From NCBI RefSeq assembly GCF_002847445.1, contig NZ_CP025432.1, forward strand, positions 150,102 through 214,101: a DNA stretch of 64,000 nt, read 5' to 3'. The DNA comes from Paracoccus zhejiangensis. Lineage in GTDB: Bacteria > Pseudomonadota > Alphaproteobacteria > Rhodobacterales > Rhodobacteraceae. The notes below the pieces were generated by a model. The model worked only from the letters and a program-made list of their open reading frames with translations. It was not told the origin of the DNA and made no database searches. Positions 43,306-52,598 of the stretch are shown in pieces (within the stretch, counting starts at the first letter, position 1; each line of letters starts with the position of its first letter). The translations under genes and the position numbers were made by a program.

Positions 43306-44352
43306 ATGACACGACTTCAACCCCTGCCCCTTCCCGCTTCGCTGACGCCCGCCGACCAGGACGCTCTGGCCGAACTCTTCCGCCGCGGCACCGCCGAGAA
43401 CACGCTCCGCGCCTATGAACAGGACCTGGCCTATATCGGGGCCTGGAAGGCCGCTGCGTTCGGTGGTGCACTCGCCTGGCCCGAGGAAGAACCCGTGGCG
43501 CTGCGCTTCATCCTCGATCATGCGCGGGATTTGCGCGACGCGACCGGGCCGGCCCGTGAGGCAGCCGAGGCCCTGGTGGCCGCGGGACTGAGGCGCGGAT
43601 ACGCCGCCCCTGCCCCGTCGACACTGGATCGACGCATCGCCAGCTGGCGTGCCTTCCACCGGATGAAAAACCTGCCCTCGCCCTTCGATGCGCCGTTGAT
43701 CAAGGAGGCGCGCGTGAAGGCGCGGCGGGCCGCGGCCCGGCCGCGCCAGCGCAAATCCGAAAACCCGATCACCCGGGACGTGCTGAGGGCGATGCTGGCC
43801 ACCTGCCGCACCGGCGCGAGGCGCGATCTCCGAGATCACGCCGCCCTGGCGCTGGCCTGGGCCAGCGGCGGGCGCCGGCGCTCCGAGGTCACGGCGCTGA
43901 ATTTTGACGACATCGACGCCCGGCCGATGGCAGACCGCGGGCTGATCCGCATCCGGCTTCTGCACACCAAGACCACCATGCCGGATCAGGCGCCCTGGCT
44001 GCCGCTCAAAGGGTTTCCGGCACGCTCGGTGCTGGCCTGGATCGCGGCGGCCGGGATCACCGGCGGGCCGCTGTTTCGCCCGATCAGCCAGGCCGATCGG
44101 GTGCTGAAACGTCGCCTGACGCCGGGCGGGTTCCGCGAAATCGTCGCGCACCGTCTGGAACTGGCCGGCTATCCGCGGGACTTTGCCAGCCCGCACGGTT
44201 TGCGCGCGGGGTTTCTGACCCAGGCGGCGCTGGATGGCGCGCCGCTCGCCGCCGCCATGCAGCTCTCGCTGCACCGCGATCCGGCGCAGGCGCAGAAATA
44301 CTATGCCGATGTCGAGATCGAGGATAACCCGGCGACCGACCTCTTGGGATAG
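43306..44352 (+). CDS. Tyrosine recombinase 2
   Basis: This 348-residue protein has an N-terminal domain with GTAENTLRAYEQDLAYIGAW. The catalytic residues lie in WASGGRRRSEVTALNF (Arg), SPHGLRAGFLTQAA (His-x-x-Arg), MQLSLHRDPAQAQKYYADV (His/Tyr). It is a second integrase of the same broad family as that at 41364 but clearly different in sequence. ATG 43306 lies just beyond the antitoxin start on the opposite strand. Confidence 0.92.
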   Translation: MTRLQPLPLPASLTPADQDALAELFRRGTAENTLRAYEQDLAYIGAWKAAAFGGALAWPEEEPVALRFILDHARDLRDATGPAREAAEALVAAGLRRGYAAPAPSTLDRRIASWRAFHRMKNLPSPFDAPLIKEARVKARRAAARPRQRKSENPITRDVLRAMLATCRTGARRDLRDHAALALAWASGGRRRSEVTALNFDDIDARPMADRGLIRIRLLHTKTTMPDQAPWLPLKGFPARSVLAWIAAAGITGGPLFRPISQADRVLKRRLTPGGFREIVAHRLELAGYPRDFASPHGLRAGFLTQAALDGAPLAAAMQLSLHRDPAQAQKYYADVEIEDNPATDLLG

Positions 44353-44354
44353 GA

Positions 44355-44568
44355 TCAGCTTGCCCGACCCGGCCCCAACAGGGCCATGCCCGGGATCCCG
44401 GCGGCCTTCACGTCGAAGGTCAGCGTCTCGCGGCAACTGGCACCCTGCCCGGCCAGCGCGCTCATCTGATCGGCAACCGATGCCGGCTGTTTCATGCCGG
44501 CCATCCGGGACTTCGGTTTCAGCGCCTATTTCGGAAGGGCTGACAGCCAGGATGATCTCTATCTTCAT
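44355..44568 (-). pseudogene. Short frameshifted gene, unknown product
   Basis: On the minus strand MKIEIILAVSPSEIGAETEV runs from ATG 44568. After a frame change the sequence continues MAGMKQPASVADQMSALAGQ, FDVKAAGIPGMALLGPGRAS and stops at 44355. The length of 214 nt is not a multiple of three, consistent with a one-base change. No family is recognised; the small size and amphipathic sequence suggest a plasmid-encoded regulator or peptide. Confidence 0.3.
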
Positions 44569-44810
44569 TCGATCGTCTCTTTGGTGCCGAAAGCAGCCGC
44601 GTGACGCAAAGAATCAGCTGGGGCAACCCAGTCGATTCCCGCTGTTTCCCTTCGCACTGACATGCATTGCCTGCATGTTGGCGCGCGGAGGTGCGTGCGC
44701 TTGATGGAAGCGACTGATCACTGATGGGCGCAAGGCGATGCCGACGCAATCCGTTTCGGAGGAGACTGTTCTTGGGCTCCTAGCGTTCTGAACGCTTCTA
44801 GCCTCTCGCA

Positions 44811-44827
44811 TTTTGACAGCCGTGCAG
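44811..44827 (+). repeat. Iteron/parS-like direct repeat, copy 1
   Basis: TTTTGACAGCCGTGCAG; the first 16 bases recur exactly at 46314 and 46339. Together the copies bracket repA. RepB binding (partition) sites or incompatibility sites are commonly found around repA-repB in repABC replicons, so this is a candidate. Confidence 0.6.
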
Positions 44828-45061
44828 CGAAGAAAAATAAAATAATAACAAATCATTACGATGTAATTGACGCGAAGAGCAACTCGACTGCCCATCCGAG
44901 CATATGACAGCTTTCCCTAGGTATAGTGTAGCAATTTTCCCCGGTCGCAACAGATTGTCGCGACATCTAGGTCAGTTGGCGGATTGGGCAAGATCAAACC
45001 GCCGGACGAAAATCGTTGTTAAGCCTTGATTTTCAGTGTAGATGACACTTTAATGAGCGAA

Positions 45062-45078
45062 ATCGCTGAAAAAGCGAT
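45062..45078. promoter_or_regulatory. Inverted repeat just upstream of repA
   Basis: ATCGCT (45062-45067) and AGCGAT (45073-45078) flank GAAAA, 18 bp before the repA start. It could be the RepA autorepression operator or a hairpin in the repA leader. Confidence 0.4.
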
Positions 45079-45095
45079 ATTTAGAGGGCAGGCGG

Positions 45096-46307
45096 ATGCG
45101 AGAACGGTCTTTTGCGGCTGATACGAAGGATCAACCCTTCGACGAGATCATCATGCAGCAAGGAGAGTTGATTTCCGACCGCCTCAATATGTTGCGGCAG
45201 GAACAGTATCCGCCGGACGCCCAAAAAGGTCTACGTCAGTTTTCATTGGCCGAAGTTGCCTACTATCTAGGCGTGACCCAGTCGACCATTAAGAAGCTTC
45301 ATCTCGAAGGCAAAGGTCCTGAACCTGAAACATCGTCTTCCGGGAGGCGCAGCTACTCGGCCGAGCAGATGCTGGAACTGAGAGCTTATTTCGACAAGTT
45401 CGGTCGCCCCGGAAAGCGCCGCTATGTCCCATATCGACAGCCTGGCGAAGAACTGCACGTTGTGTCTGTCGTGAACTTCAAAGGGGGTTCCGGAAAGACC
45501 ACTACCGCCGCCCACCTCGCGCAGCACTTGGCGTTGAAAGGTCATCGAGTTCTTGCGATCGACTTGGACCCTCAAGCCTCGCTCACAGCATTGCACGGCA
45601 TTCAGCCCGAACTTGACGACGTGCCTTCGCTCTACGAAACACTTCGGTATGATGACGAGCGCAAGCCGATCACCGAGGTGATCCGGCCAACAAACTTCCC
45701 CAACCTGGATATCGTTCCGGCAAGTCTCGAGCTTCAAGAGTACGAATACGATACCCCGGTTGCTTTGACGAGCAGCGATCCCCATGAGGGCCGTTCCTTC
45801 TTCACTCGTATATCGAAGGCGCTTAGCGAGGTTGATGACCGCTATGACGTAGTCGTAATCGATTGCCCTCCTCAGCTTGGCTACCTCACCCTCACTGCTC
45901 TGACGGCTTCCTCTTCTGTGATTGTGACAGTCCATCCTCAGATGCTGGACGTCATGTCGATGAGCCAGTTTCTCTTGATGCTGGGCGGGATCATGAAGAC
46001 GATCCGTGATGCAGGAGCAAACATGCGCCTTAAGTGGTTCCGTTACCTCGTAACGCGTTTTGAACCAACGGACGGCCCTCAAAAGCAGATGGTCGGGTTC
46101 CTCCAGGCGATGTTTCCAAGTCAATTGCTTTCAGCCCCTGTACTGAAATCAACGGCGATCTCCGACGCCGGGATCACCAAGCAGACGCTTTACGAAGTTG
46201 AGCGGTCGCAGTTCGTGCGGACTACTTACGACCGCGCAGTCACGTCTTTGAATGATGTGAACGACGAAATCGCCGAACTGATCCACAAGGCTTGGGGGCG
46301 AGAATGA
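45096..46307 (+). CDS. repA: Plasmid partition protein RepA (ParA family)
   Basis: This 403-residue protein has an N-terminal MerR-like HTH (FSLAEVAYYLGVTQSTIKKL) and a ParA ATPase with the deviant Walker A FKGGSGKTTTA (128-138), DLDPQASLTALHG and VVVIDCPPQLGYLTLTAL. It segregates the replicon with RepB and represses the repABC promoter. Length and motifs fit RepA of alphaproteobacterial repABC replicons. It is followed by two direct repeats and repB. Confidence 0.96.
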   Translation: MRERSFAADTKDQPFDEIIMQQGELISDRLNMLRQEQYPPDAQKGLRQFSLAEVAYYLGVTQSTIKKLHLEGKGPEPETSSSGRRSYSAEQMLELRAYFDKFGRPGKRRYVPYRQPGEELHVVSVVNFKGGSGKTTTAAHLAQHLALKGHRVLAIDLDPQASLTALHGIQPELDDVPSLYETLRYDDERKPITEVIRPTNFPNLDIVPASLELQEYEYDTPVALTSSDPHEGRSFFTRISKALSEVDDRYDVVVIDCPPQLGYLTLTALTASSSVIVTVHPQMLDVMSMSQFLLMLGGIMKTIRDAGANMRLKWFRYLVTRFEPTDGPQKQMVGFLQAMFPSQLLSAPVLKSTAISDAGITKQTLYEVERSQFVRTTYDRAVTSLNDVNDEIAELIHKAWGRE

Positions 46308-46313
46308 CTGTGG

Positions 46314-46355
46314 TTTTGACAGCCGTGCAGAGCGCAAGTTTTGACAGCCGTGCAA
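46314..46355 (+). repeat. Iteron/parS-like direct repeats, copies 2 and 3
   Basis: TTTTGACAGCCGTGCAG (46314-46330) and TTTTGACAGCCGTGCAA (46339-46355) are 25 bp apart in the repA-repB gap. They share 16 identical bases with copy 1 at 44811. The location fits RepB-binding partition sites, although the unit is not a clean palindrome. Confidence 0.65.
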
Positions 46356-46410
46356 CTGTCGAAATGTGCGCTGCACGTCGAATGGATTCTGACAAAAAGG
46401 AGATGGCTTG

Positions 46411-47406
46411 ATGGCTCGCAAAGACCTCTTGAAGAGCGTCATGGCCGGCTCGCCGGAGCAGCCCAAGGATTCCGGTCGCTCCGGATACGCAATGCGCGGC
46501 GCTTCGAAATCGATGAAGGTTTCGATTGATAGCCTTGCGGAGAACTCTAAGCGTCTCCTGGAAGGCGAAACCATTGTCGAGATCGAACCGCATTTGATCG
46601 ATGTGTCATTCGTTTCGGATCGGCTTAGTGATGACGACGTTGCTTTCGACGAACTGAAGGCATCGATCGCAGCCGGTCGCCAGGACACGCCAGTATTGCT
46701 CAGACCGCATCCGGAAGCGGATGGTCGCTATATGATAGTCTTTGGGCATCGCCGCGTGCGTGTTGCATCGGCGCTCAGCCGTAAGGTTCGCGCCGTTGTG
46801 AAACCGATGGACGATGTGGCCCACATTCTTGCTCAAGGGCAAGAAAACACTTCGCGCGCAGATCTCTCTTTTATTGAGAAGGCCCTATTTGCAAAGAGCC
46901 TCTTGGATTTGGGGCAAGAAAAGGATGTGATCCAGTCCGCCCTGACCATAGATGGTACTTTGCTTTCGCGCATGTTGTCAGTGGCGCAGAACGTCCCGCG
47001 GCACGTGATCGAACAGATTGGCCCTGCAAAGCAGATCGGGCGTGATCGTTGGGAGGATTTCAAAAAGCTGACTTCGGAGCCCGAGAATGAGAAGATACTC
47101 AAAGGAGCTTTGGAGTTTGACGGATTTAAGGGTCTCGACAGCGATTCTCGCTTCGAGTTCCTGCACAGCAAGCTAGCAGGAGCGGGCAGGGCGCCGAAGG
47201 GCCGAAGAACGCGTGCCACGCCCAAGAAACGAACCTGGACCGCAGGCAAAGGCCGCATCAAAGGCGTCATCGGTCGGTCCGGAAAAGCATTCAGCATTTC
47301 ACTTACGGCACAAGATTCAACCGAGTTCGGGGACTTTCTCTCGGGTCGGCTTGATCAGCTGTACGATGAATTCCTCGTGACGAAAGAGGAGCAGTCAGAA
47401 CAATGA
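46411..47406 (+). CDS. repB: Plasmid partition protein RepB (ParB family)
   Basis: This 331-residue protein begins MARKDLLKSVMAGSPEQPKD, the usual RepB start. A ParB N-terminal domain (DTPVLLRPHPEADGRYMIVF, GHRRVRVAS), an ENTSRADLSFIEKALFAKSL helix region and an HTH (DGTLLSRMLSVAQNVP) follow. The C-terminal dimer part lies after a basic linker. It binds centromere sites for segregation. AAAGGAGA lies upstream of ATG 46411. Confidence 0.95.
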   Translation: MARKDLLKSVMAGSPEQPKDSGRSGYAMRGASKSMKVSIDSLAENSKRLLEGETIVEIEPHLIDVSFVSDRLSDDDVAFDELKASIAAGRQDTPVLLRPHPEADGRYMIVFGHRRVRVASALSRKVRAVVKPMDDVAHILAQGQENTSRADLSFIEKALFAKSLLDLGQEKDVIQSALTIDGTLLSRMLSVAQNVPRHVIEQIGPAKQIGRDRWEDFKKLTSEPENEKILKGALEFDGFKGLDSDSRFEFLHSKLAGAGRAPKGRRTRATPKKRTWTAGKGRIKGVIGRSGKAFSISLTAQDSTEFGDFLSGRLDQLYDEFLVTKEEQSEQ

Positions 47407-47409
47407 TCT

Positions 47410-47560
47410 AGGCAAAAGAAAAGCCCCCAAGCAGCGTGGCCTGAGAGCTAATCTGAAAAGTTTGGTCGCTTAGAAGATATCTCTCCCGCGAATCACTGTC
47501 AACAAGAACGCCACTTTGGCGAACGGCTTTCTTTTGTCTCCACATAACTGGAGGCGAGAA
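47410..47560 (-). ncRNA. Probable repABC counter-transcribed RNA region
   Basis: The repB-repC gap (~160 bp) is where repABC replicons encode a small antisense RNA that limits repC expression. On the minus strand the left end reads CACGCTGCTTGGGGGCTTTT, followed by CTTTTG, a plausible terminator with a weak stem. Exact ends cannot be set by eye. Position and gene context are the main evidence. Confidence 0.5.
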
Positions 47561-47566
47561 ACAGGC

Positions 47567-48847
47567 ATGAAACATACAGGTTGGCGCAAGCCGACACCGG
47601 GTCTTGGCATTGCAGAGCAGCTTGCCCAAGCCGGTGAACAGGTCGCTGTACCCAAAACTCGGGCATTTGTGGCCGTGAAGCGGGTCGGTGCATACATTGG
47701 CCTCAAGGCCGGAGACATGATGCTCCTCGACACGCTCGGGGCCTTCACCCAAGCCCAGGACTGGGAGCAGGGGCAGCGCCCGATCGTCTGGGCATCGAAT
47801 GCCTACCTGATGGAGCAGACGGGCTTCTCGCTCTCCGCACTCAAACGCCATGCGCGGCGTCTGGCCGAGATCGGCGTAATTTCCTTCCAGGACAGCCCTA
47901 ACGGCAAGCGGTGGGGACACAGGGACGCAGAAGGGCGCATCCTCGAGGCGTACGGCTTCGATCTGTCGCCACTCGCAGCCCGCGTCGAGGAGTTTGAAGA
48001 GCTTCATGTCGAATTGCTGGCAGAACGCGAGATCTGCCAGCGCCTAAAGCGTCAGATCACGGTGGCGCGCCGAATGATCCGCGCGCGTATCGAGGCGGCT
48101 GTCAGCAGCGCGCTGCGTGGGCCTTGGACACAGTTCACGGGGTTCTTCGAGGAGCTTCTGGAGCGGCTTCCGCGCCGTCATGAAGCGTCCGAACAGCTTG
48201 CCCGACTGCTCGGTTGGTTCAAGGAACTTCAGGCGCGGGTTGAAGCCGCCTATCTCGAGGCAACTGAGGCCACCGCGCCTGTGGAAAACACGCCTGAAAC
48301 TACGGCACAAGTGCCCGAGAAGACTCAAGAAATGAACCCCAGGGAGGTCATTACCGACCCTCATATACTAATTACAACCCAACTTGATCCTGTAATCAGT
48401 AATTCCTCAGAAGATGAGGAAGTCGCGGCCGTGGTGCACAATGCTCCGCCCGAAGATCAGGTTGAACGGGAGCTGGAAGAGTGGGTGGCCGAAGTACGCA
48501 AGAAGCGGGTAGCGCTGGATCTGCCGACGGTCCTGCAGGCTTGTCCGGAATTCGCATCCTGGGCGCGCAATCTGGAAGGGTTTGTCAAGGATTGGGGAGA
48601 TCTTCACCGGGTTGCCGGCCAACTCAGGCCAATGATCGGGGTGTCGGAGCATGCCTGGAATGTGGCGCAGGACAGGTTGGGTAAGCAGGTGGCGACAGCG
48701 GCGTTCGCGCTTGTCTTCGAAAAGCACAATGCGGGCGAAGTCGCGTCTCCGGGAGGTTATCTGCGCGGTATGGTCGAAAAGGCCGGGGCAGGGGAGTTGC
48801 ATCTCGAGCGCAGCTTCTACGGCAGACTGAGCGGGCAGGCGGCGTGA
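47567..48847 (+). CDS. repC: Replication initiator RepC
   Basis: This 426-residue protein begins MKHTGWRKPTPGLGIAEQLA and has the RepC winged-helix block (KRVGAYIGLKAGDMMLLDTL, QRPIVWASNAYLMEQTGFSL, LKRHARRLAEIGVISFQDSP, NGKRWG). The C-terminal domain contains PTVLQACPEFASWARN and AGQLRPMIGVSEHAWNVAQD. It starts replication at an origin inside its own gene. GGAGGCGAG precedes ATG 47567. The gene appears full length. Confidence 0.96.
   Translation: MKHTGWRKPTPGLGIAEQLAQAGEQVAVPKTRAFVAVKRVGAYIGLKAGDMMLLDTLGAFTQAQDWEQGQRPIVWASNAYLMEQTGFSLSALKRHARRLAEIGVISFQDSPNGKRWGHRDAEGRILEAYGFDLSPLAARVEEFEELHVELLAEREICQRLKRQITVARRMIRARIEAAVSSALRGPWTQFTGFFEELLERLPRRHEASEQLARLLGWFKELQARVEAAYLEATEATAPVENTPETTAQVPEKTQEMNPREVITDPHILITTQLDPVISNSSEDEEVAAVVHNAPPEDQVERELEEWVAEVRKKRVALDLPTVLQACPEFASWARNLEGFVKDWGDLHRVAGQLRPMIGVSEHAWNVAQDRLGKQVATAAFALVFEKHNAGEVASPGGYLRGMVEKAGAGELHLERSFYGRLSGQAA
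48350..48415. other. Putative replication origin (AT-rich tract inside repC)
   Basis: An unusually AT-rich stretch (around CATATACTAATTACAACC and TAATCAGTAATTCC) lies between the two domains of RepC in otherwise GC-rich DNA. In repABC replicons the origin lies within repC in such a tract. Confidence 0.6.
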
Positions 48848-48880
48848 CGGTGCATCGGACGACAGTGACGGCCTTGATCG

Positions 48881-49255
48881 CTGGTCTATCGCTACACGCG
48901 CGAGGAAGGCGGCCTGCAGGTCCGGCGTTACTGGATCAACGAATGTCAGCACTGCCCGCTGCAAACCCGATGCACCAGCGGTAAGGAACGCCGGATCACC
49001 CGATGGGAACATGAGCATCTGGTCGACGCCATGCGCGAGCGCCTGCGCAGCGATCCTGATCCGATGACACTGCGGCGTTCAACGGTCGAACATCCATTCG
49101 GCACCATCAAGGCCTGGATGGGCGCGACCCATTTCCTGACGCGACGGCTGAAGAACGTCAGAACCGAAATGGCGCTGAACGTGCTGGCCTACAACATCAA
49201 GCGAGCCATCGCGCTGATCGGTATCCGGCGACTGATGGAGGCTATCCCCGCCTGA
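48881..49255 (+). pseudogene. C-terminal remnant of an IS1182-family transposase
   Basis: From 48881 the frame reads LVYRYTREEGGLQVRRYWIN, ECQHCPLQTRCTSGKERRIT, VEHPFGTIKAWMGATHFLTR and ends ALNVLAYNIKRAIALIGIRR. This is the conserved C-terminal third of IS1182-type DDE transposases, with the zinc-binding Cys region and the catalytic Glu. The N-terminal two-thirds are absent: repC ends 33 bp upstream. The element is dead. Confidence 0.88.
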
Positions 49256-49599
49256 TAGCCATCCGCTTGCCGACCGCTTCGAAAAGACTCATGTCCTTCG
49301 CGGCGCACCAGAGTCCGGCCAGAAGCCCCATCTGCGCAGAGTTTCCACACACCCTCGGCCCTAATGTATGTGCCGGCTGCTGTTCGCAATTGAGAAATCG
49401 GCGCGTCTTCGGAAATCGCTCATATGTATCCGGCCTGTTTGTCGGCTCGCGGGCCGTGGCCTCGATGGGGTTACGCACGCACCTTGGTCTCATTAGCGGC
49501 AAGGTCGATAATGACCTAAAGGGCCGTCAGACTCTGGGGGCGTAGTTTCTCCGTTCCATGCTGTCCTCTTTCGCGAACTCCGTGGTGACCGGGAGGCTG
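49256..49599. other. Noncoding stretch between transposase remnant and IS110 element
   Basis: About 340 bp with no supported gene. It should contain the downstream end of the IS110 element. Confidence 0.4.
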
Positions 49600-50667
49600 T
49601 CAGATTGCTTCCATGGTCGGATCTCTGGGGGTGTCGAACCGCGTGCCGTGACGCAGGATGCTCCACGCCGTGCGGGCCAGCTTGTTGGCCAGGGCAACCG
49701 CAGCCTTGTTCCTGGGCATTCGGGATGCGGCGCGTTCGAGCCAGGCTCCGAAGCTGAACGCCTGCCAACGGTGGGGGCGCATCATGATCACCTTGGCGGC
49801 CTGCACGAAGAGCATGCGCAGGTATCGGCTTCCCCGCTTGGTGATCCGTCCGAGGATCGTACGCCCGCCCGTGCTGAACTGTCGGGGCACCAGCCCAACC
49901 CAGGCGGCAAAGTCGCGGCCCCGGTCGAAGACCTCGCCCCGACCGACCGCCGCGACCATGGCCGTCGAAATCATCGGTCCGATACCCGGGATCGACATGA
50001 TGTTCGCGCAGTTCTCTTCCGTACGGCTGATCTCCTCGATCTCGGTTGATACGGCGGCAATCCGGTCATCGAGCCAGAGCCAGTCGCCGTAAAGCCCGAT
50101 CAGGATATTCCGCATCCGGGCAGAGATCTCGTCGCGCCGCTGTTCGAGGATCGTCTCGAAGGAATTCCGCAAGGCGCGGAGCCCGCTGCGGACCGCGATC
50201 CCCTGTTCGATCAGGAAAGCCCGGATCTGGTTGATCGTTGCCGTACGTCGCGAGACGAGCCGAGACCGAACCCGGTGCAGGGCCTGAAGGTCGAGCTGGT
50301 CCTGGCTCTTCTCCGTCACCGTCCGAAGGTTCGGCCGCAGGGAGGCTTCGGCGATCGCCTCCGCATCGTTGTAGTCGTTCTTTTGGCCTTTGTTGAACGG
50401 CTTCACGTAGATCGCCGGAATGATCCGCGGATCGAACCCCAAGTCGCGCAGCCTTCGGCTGACGAAATGGGCGCTGAGGCAGGCCTCCATCCCGACCACG
50501 CATCGTGGCAACGTCTCGAACGTTGCGTCCAGTGCGAGCCGCTTGATCTGCTTGCGCAAAACCACCTGACCCGAGCGGTCGAAACCGACCAGGTGGAAGG
50601 TATCCTTGCCGATGTCGATGCCGACAACTGCCAGGTCTTCAATGCTTCCTGTCTTCTTCGCACACAT
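49600..50667 (-). CDS. IS110-family transposase (DEDD recombinase)
   Basis: This 355-residue protein has an N-terminal RuvC-like DEDD domain (AVVGIDIGKDTFHLVGFD, CVVGMEACLSAHFVSRRL, KNDYNDAEAIAEAS). The C-terminal transposase_20 domain has MSIPGIGPMISTAMVAAVG, RDFAAWVGLVPRQFSTGG and the Ser region in RITKRGSRYLRMLFVQAAK. Both domains are complete. IS110 enzymes are guided by a bridge RNA from the element's noncoding end. Confidence 0.95.
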   Translation of the reverse strand: MCAKKTGSIEDLAVVGIDIGKDTFHLVGFDRSGQVVLRKQIKRLALDATFETLPRCVVGMEACLSAHFVSRRLRDLGFDPRIIPAIYVKPFNKGQKNDYNDAEAIAEASLRPNLRTVTEKSQDQLDLQALHRVRSRLVSRRTATINQIRAFLIEQGIAVRSGLRALRNSFETILEQRRDEISARMRNILIGLYGDWLWLDDRIAAVSTEIEEISRTEENCANIMSIPGIGPMISTAMVAAVGRGEVFDRGRDFAAWVGLVPRQFSTGGRTILGRITKRGSRYLRMLFVQAAKVIMMRPHRWQAFSFGAWLERAASRMPRNKAAVALANKLARTAWSILRHGTRFDTPRDPTMEAI

Positions 50668-50740
50668 GGCTGCTTCTCCTTTGGCGCGGATGATCCCGGT
50701 TCAGGATAACCCAACGGTGGGGGAAGCAGCCGGCACATCC
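50668..50740 (-). ncRNA. Candidate IS110 bridge-RNA region
   Basis: Immediately upstream of the transposase start, GGCTGCTTC (50668-50676) pairs perfectly with GAAGCAGCC (50724-50732), enclosing ~47 nt of possible loops. The left noncoding end is where IS110 bridge RNAs are encoded in one of the two IS110 subgroups. Loop guide matches to the target were not established. Confidence 0.4.
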
Positions 50741-51017
50741 CATTAGCCGACCTTCATCATCCACGCCTGCGCGGTGCCGCCACATCTTGTATTGCGGTCA
50801 TTCATCTGTACCGCAGCATTTCCTTTTCACCATGTCTTGAAACCGTGTTGGTCTGTCTGAGGGATAAGACAGAGTTTCTCTCTACCTGCCATGATGACTG
50901 CTCCAGATGCCAGCCTCACGGCGCCCGTCATTCGTCGATGCATGGATGGAAACGGGATCGACGGGGACATGTGTTATTCTATCTCCCAAAGCTGGCTCGA
51001 CGAATGGATCTGCGCTG

Positions 51018-52493
51018 ATGAGACGACGGTCATCCCGGCAGAAGGCACTGCTGAACTGGATTGCTCTGGACCATCAGAGCCCGGTTCCGCTGTACCAGCA
51101 GATCATTGAACAGCTTCGTCATGCGATGGTCGAGGGAAACCTGCGCCCTGGCGGCTATTTGCCCGCCTCACGAGCATTCGCGCATGATCTGGGTGTCTCG
51201 CGCAACACTTGCGCGAAGGCCTATGACCAGCTTGTGGCCGAGGGTTTTCTCGAGTCGATGCGGGGCTCGGGGACACGCGTGGTACTGGCGCCAGATCCGC
51301 AGGGAACGGATATGGCCCGGGAAACCCGGGCACTGTTCCAAACGCTCCGCGCACATGATGAATTCCGGCCGCAGGATCTCGACGAATATATCGGCGAACC
51401 GGCGGCACTGGCCTTTCAGCCGGGCATTCCGGCGCTGGATGCCTTTCCCCGGCTGAAATGGTCGCGGCTGCTGCGGCAACATGCGCTGCGGGGCGATCAG
51501 TCCATTCTCGATTACGCCCATCCAGGCGGCTATGCCCCCTTGCGACATGAACTGGCCAAATATCTGAGCATGTCGCGCGGTGTGGTGTGCCGCGCCGAGC
51601 AGGTTATCGTTGTGACATCAACCCGCGCCGCCATCCGCGCGATCGCCTCTATCCTATGGCCGCGCAGATCGCGGATCATGGTCGAGGATCCGGGTTATGT
51701 CGTGGCCAAGCGCGTGCTGGCGAGCCTCGGTCACGACCTTCTGCTTGTGTCGGTGGATGACCGGGGCGCCCGCATCGATGACCTGATCAGGCGCAGGATC
51801 GACTGTGCCGGCGCCTATCTGACCCCGGCGCATCAATGGCCGACCGGCACCACCCTGTCGGACGACCGGCGAACCCTGCTGTTGGACTGGGCAGCGCGCA
51901 ACACGTCCTGGATCATCGAGGATGACTATGACAGCGAGTTCCGCCTTGACGGCCCGCCGCTGCCAACGCTGCATTCGCGGGGTCCGGGTCAGGTCCTCTA
52001 TGTCGGCACGTTCTCGAAGGTTCTGGTGCCGGCGATCCGGACCGCCTATTTCGTGGTTCCAGCCGATCTGGTCGAACGTTTCGAAACCGAGGTCTTTCGT
52101 CAAGGTGTCGAGCCGGCCCTGCATATTCAGGCTGCTCTGGCGGACCTGATCCGCGGCGGCACCTTCAGCCGCCATATAACCCAGATGCGCAAGCGCTACC
52201 GATCGCGCCGCGCACGATTGATCGAGGCGCTGCGCCGTCATTTCGGCGATCTCCTGCGGATCGAATGCCCGGCTGGCGGATTGCAGATCATCGCGCATCT
52301 TCCGGCCGGCGTCTCGGCTATAGAGGCAGCCCGCCGCGCGGCCTCTGCCGGTCTCGTCGCCCGCCCCATGGGCGTCTATTACTATGCCGGCGGCGCAGGC
52401 GAGGCGTTTCACCTTGGATTCGCCGCTGTCCCGGTGAAGGACATCGAGCCGAATGTTGCGCTTCTGCGCGAGGCCGTGCGGCCCTGTCTCTGA
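51018..52493 (+). CDS. MocR/PdxR-type regulator (GntR HTH plus aminotransferase domain)
   Basis: This 491-residue protein has an N-terminal GntR winged HTH (SPVPLYQQIIEQLRHAMVEG, GVSRNTCAKAYDQLVAEGFL). A class I aminotransferase-like domain follows (YAHPGGYAPLRHELAKYLSM, NTSWIIEDDYDSEFR, VLYVGTFSKVLVPAIR, with the PLP lysine in TFSK). MocR regulators sense PLP with an amine or amino acid. ATG 51018 is chosen because the HTH begins soon after; the longer frame has no family match. The controlled gene is not obvious. Confidence 0.9.
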   Translation: MRRRSSRQKALLNWIALDHQSPVPLYQQIIEQLRHAMVEGNLRPGGYLPASRAFAHDLGVSRNTCAKAYDQLVAEGFLESMRGSGTRVVLAPDPQGTDMARETRALFQTLRAHDEFRPQDLDEYIGEPAALAFQPGIPALDAFPRLKWSRLLRQHALRGDQSILDYAHPGGYAPLRHELAKYLSMSRGVVCRAEQVIVVTSTRAAIRAIASILWPRRSRIMVEDPGYVVAKRVLASLGHDLLLVSVDDRGARIDDLIRRRIDCAGAYLTPAHQWPTGTTLSDDRRTLLLDWAARNTSWIIEDDYDSEFRLDGPPLPTLHSRGPGQVLYVGTFSKVLVPAIRTAYFVVPADLVERFETEVFRQGVEPALHIQAALADLIRGGTFSRHITQMRKRYRSRRARLIEALRRHFGDLLRIECPAGGLQIIAHLPAGVSAIEAARRAASAGLVARPMGVYYYAGGAGEAFHLGFAAVPVKDIEPNVALLREAVRPCL

Positions 52494-52598
52494 TTGGCCC
52501 CCGCAATGAGGCGCAAAGTGGCCCTCGCCGGGACAGGTGGTTTTCATCACACTGAAGCTCCAATCACAGCGAGCTCGCCCCCATTCGATGAGGGCATC

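Larger units (their letters stand above)
44590..45095. other. repABC upstream region
   Basis: About 500 bp upstream of repA with AT-rich segments (for example AAAAATAAAATAATAACAAA near 44833). It contains the first copy of the 16-bp direct repeat (44811) and a short inverted repeat at 45062-45078. The repABC promoter must lie here. No gene is supported. Confidence 0.6.

Noticed and set aside
43252..44568. 438-codon minus-strand frame over integrase 2
   Set aside because: Mostly a shadow of the integrase; only its first ~25 codons may belong to a small broken gene, reported separately.
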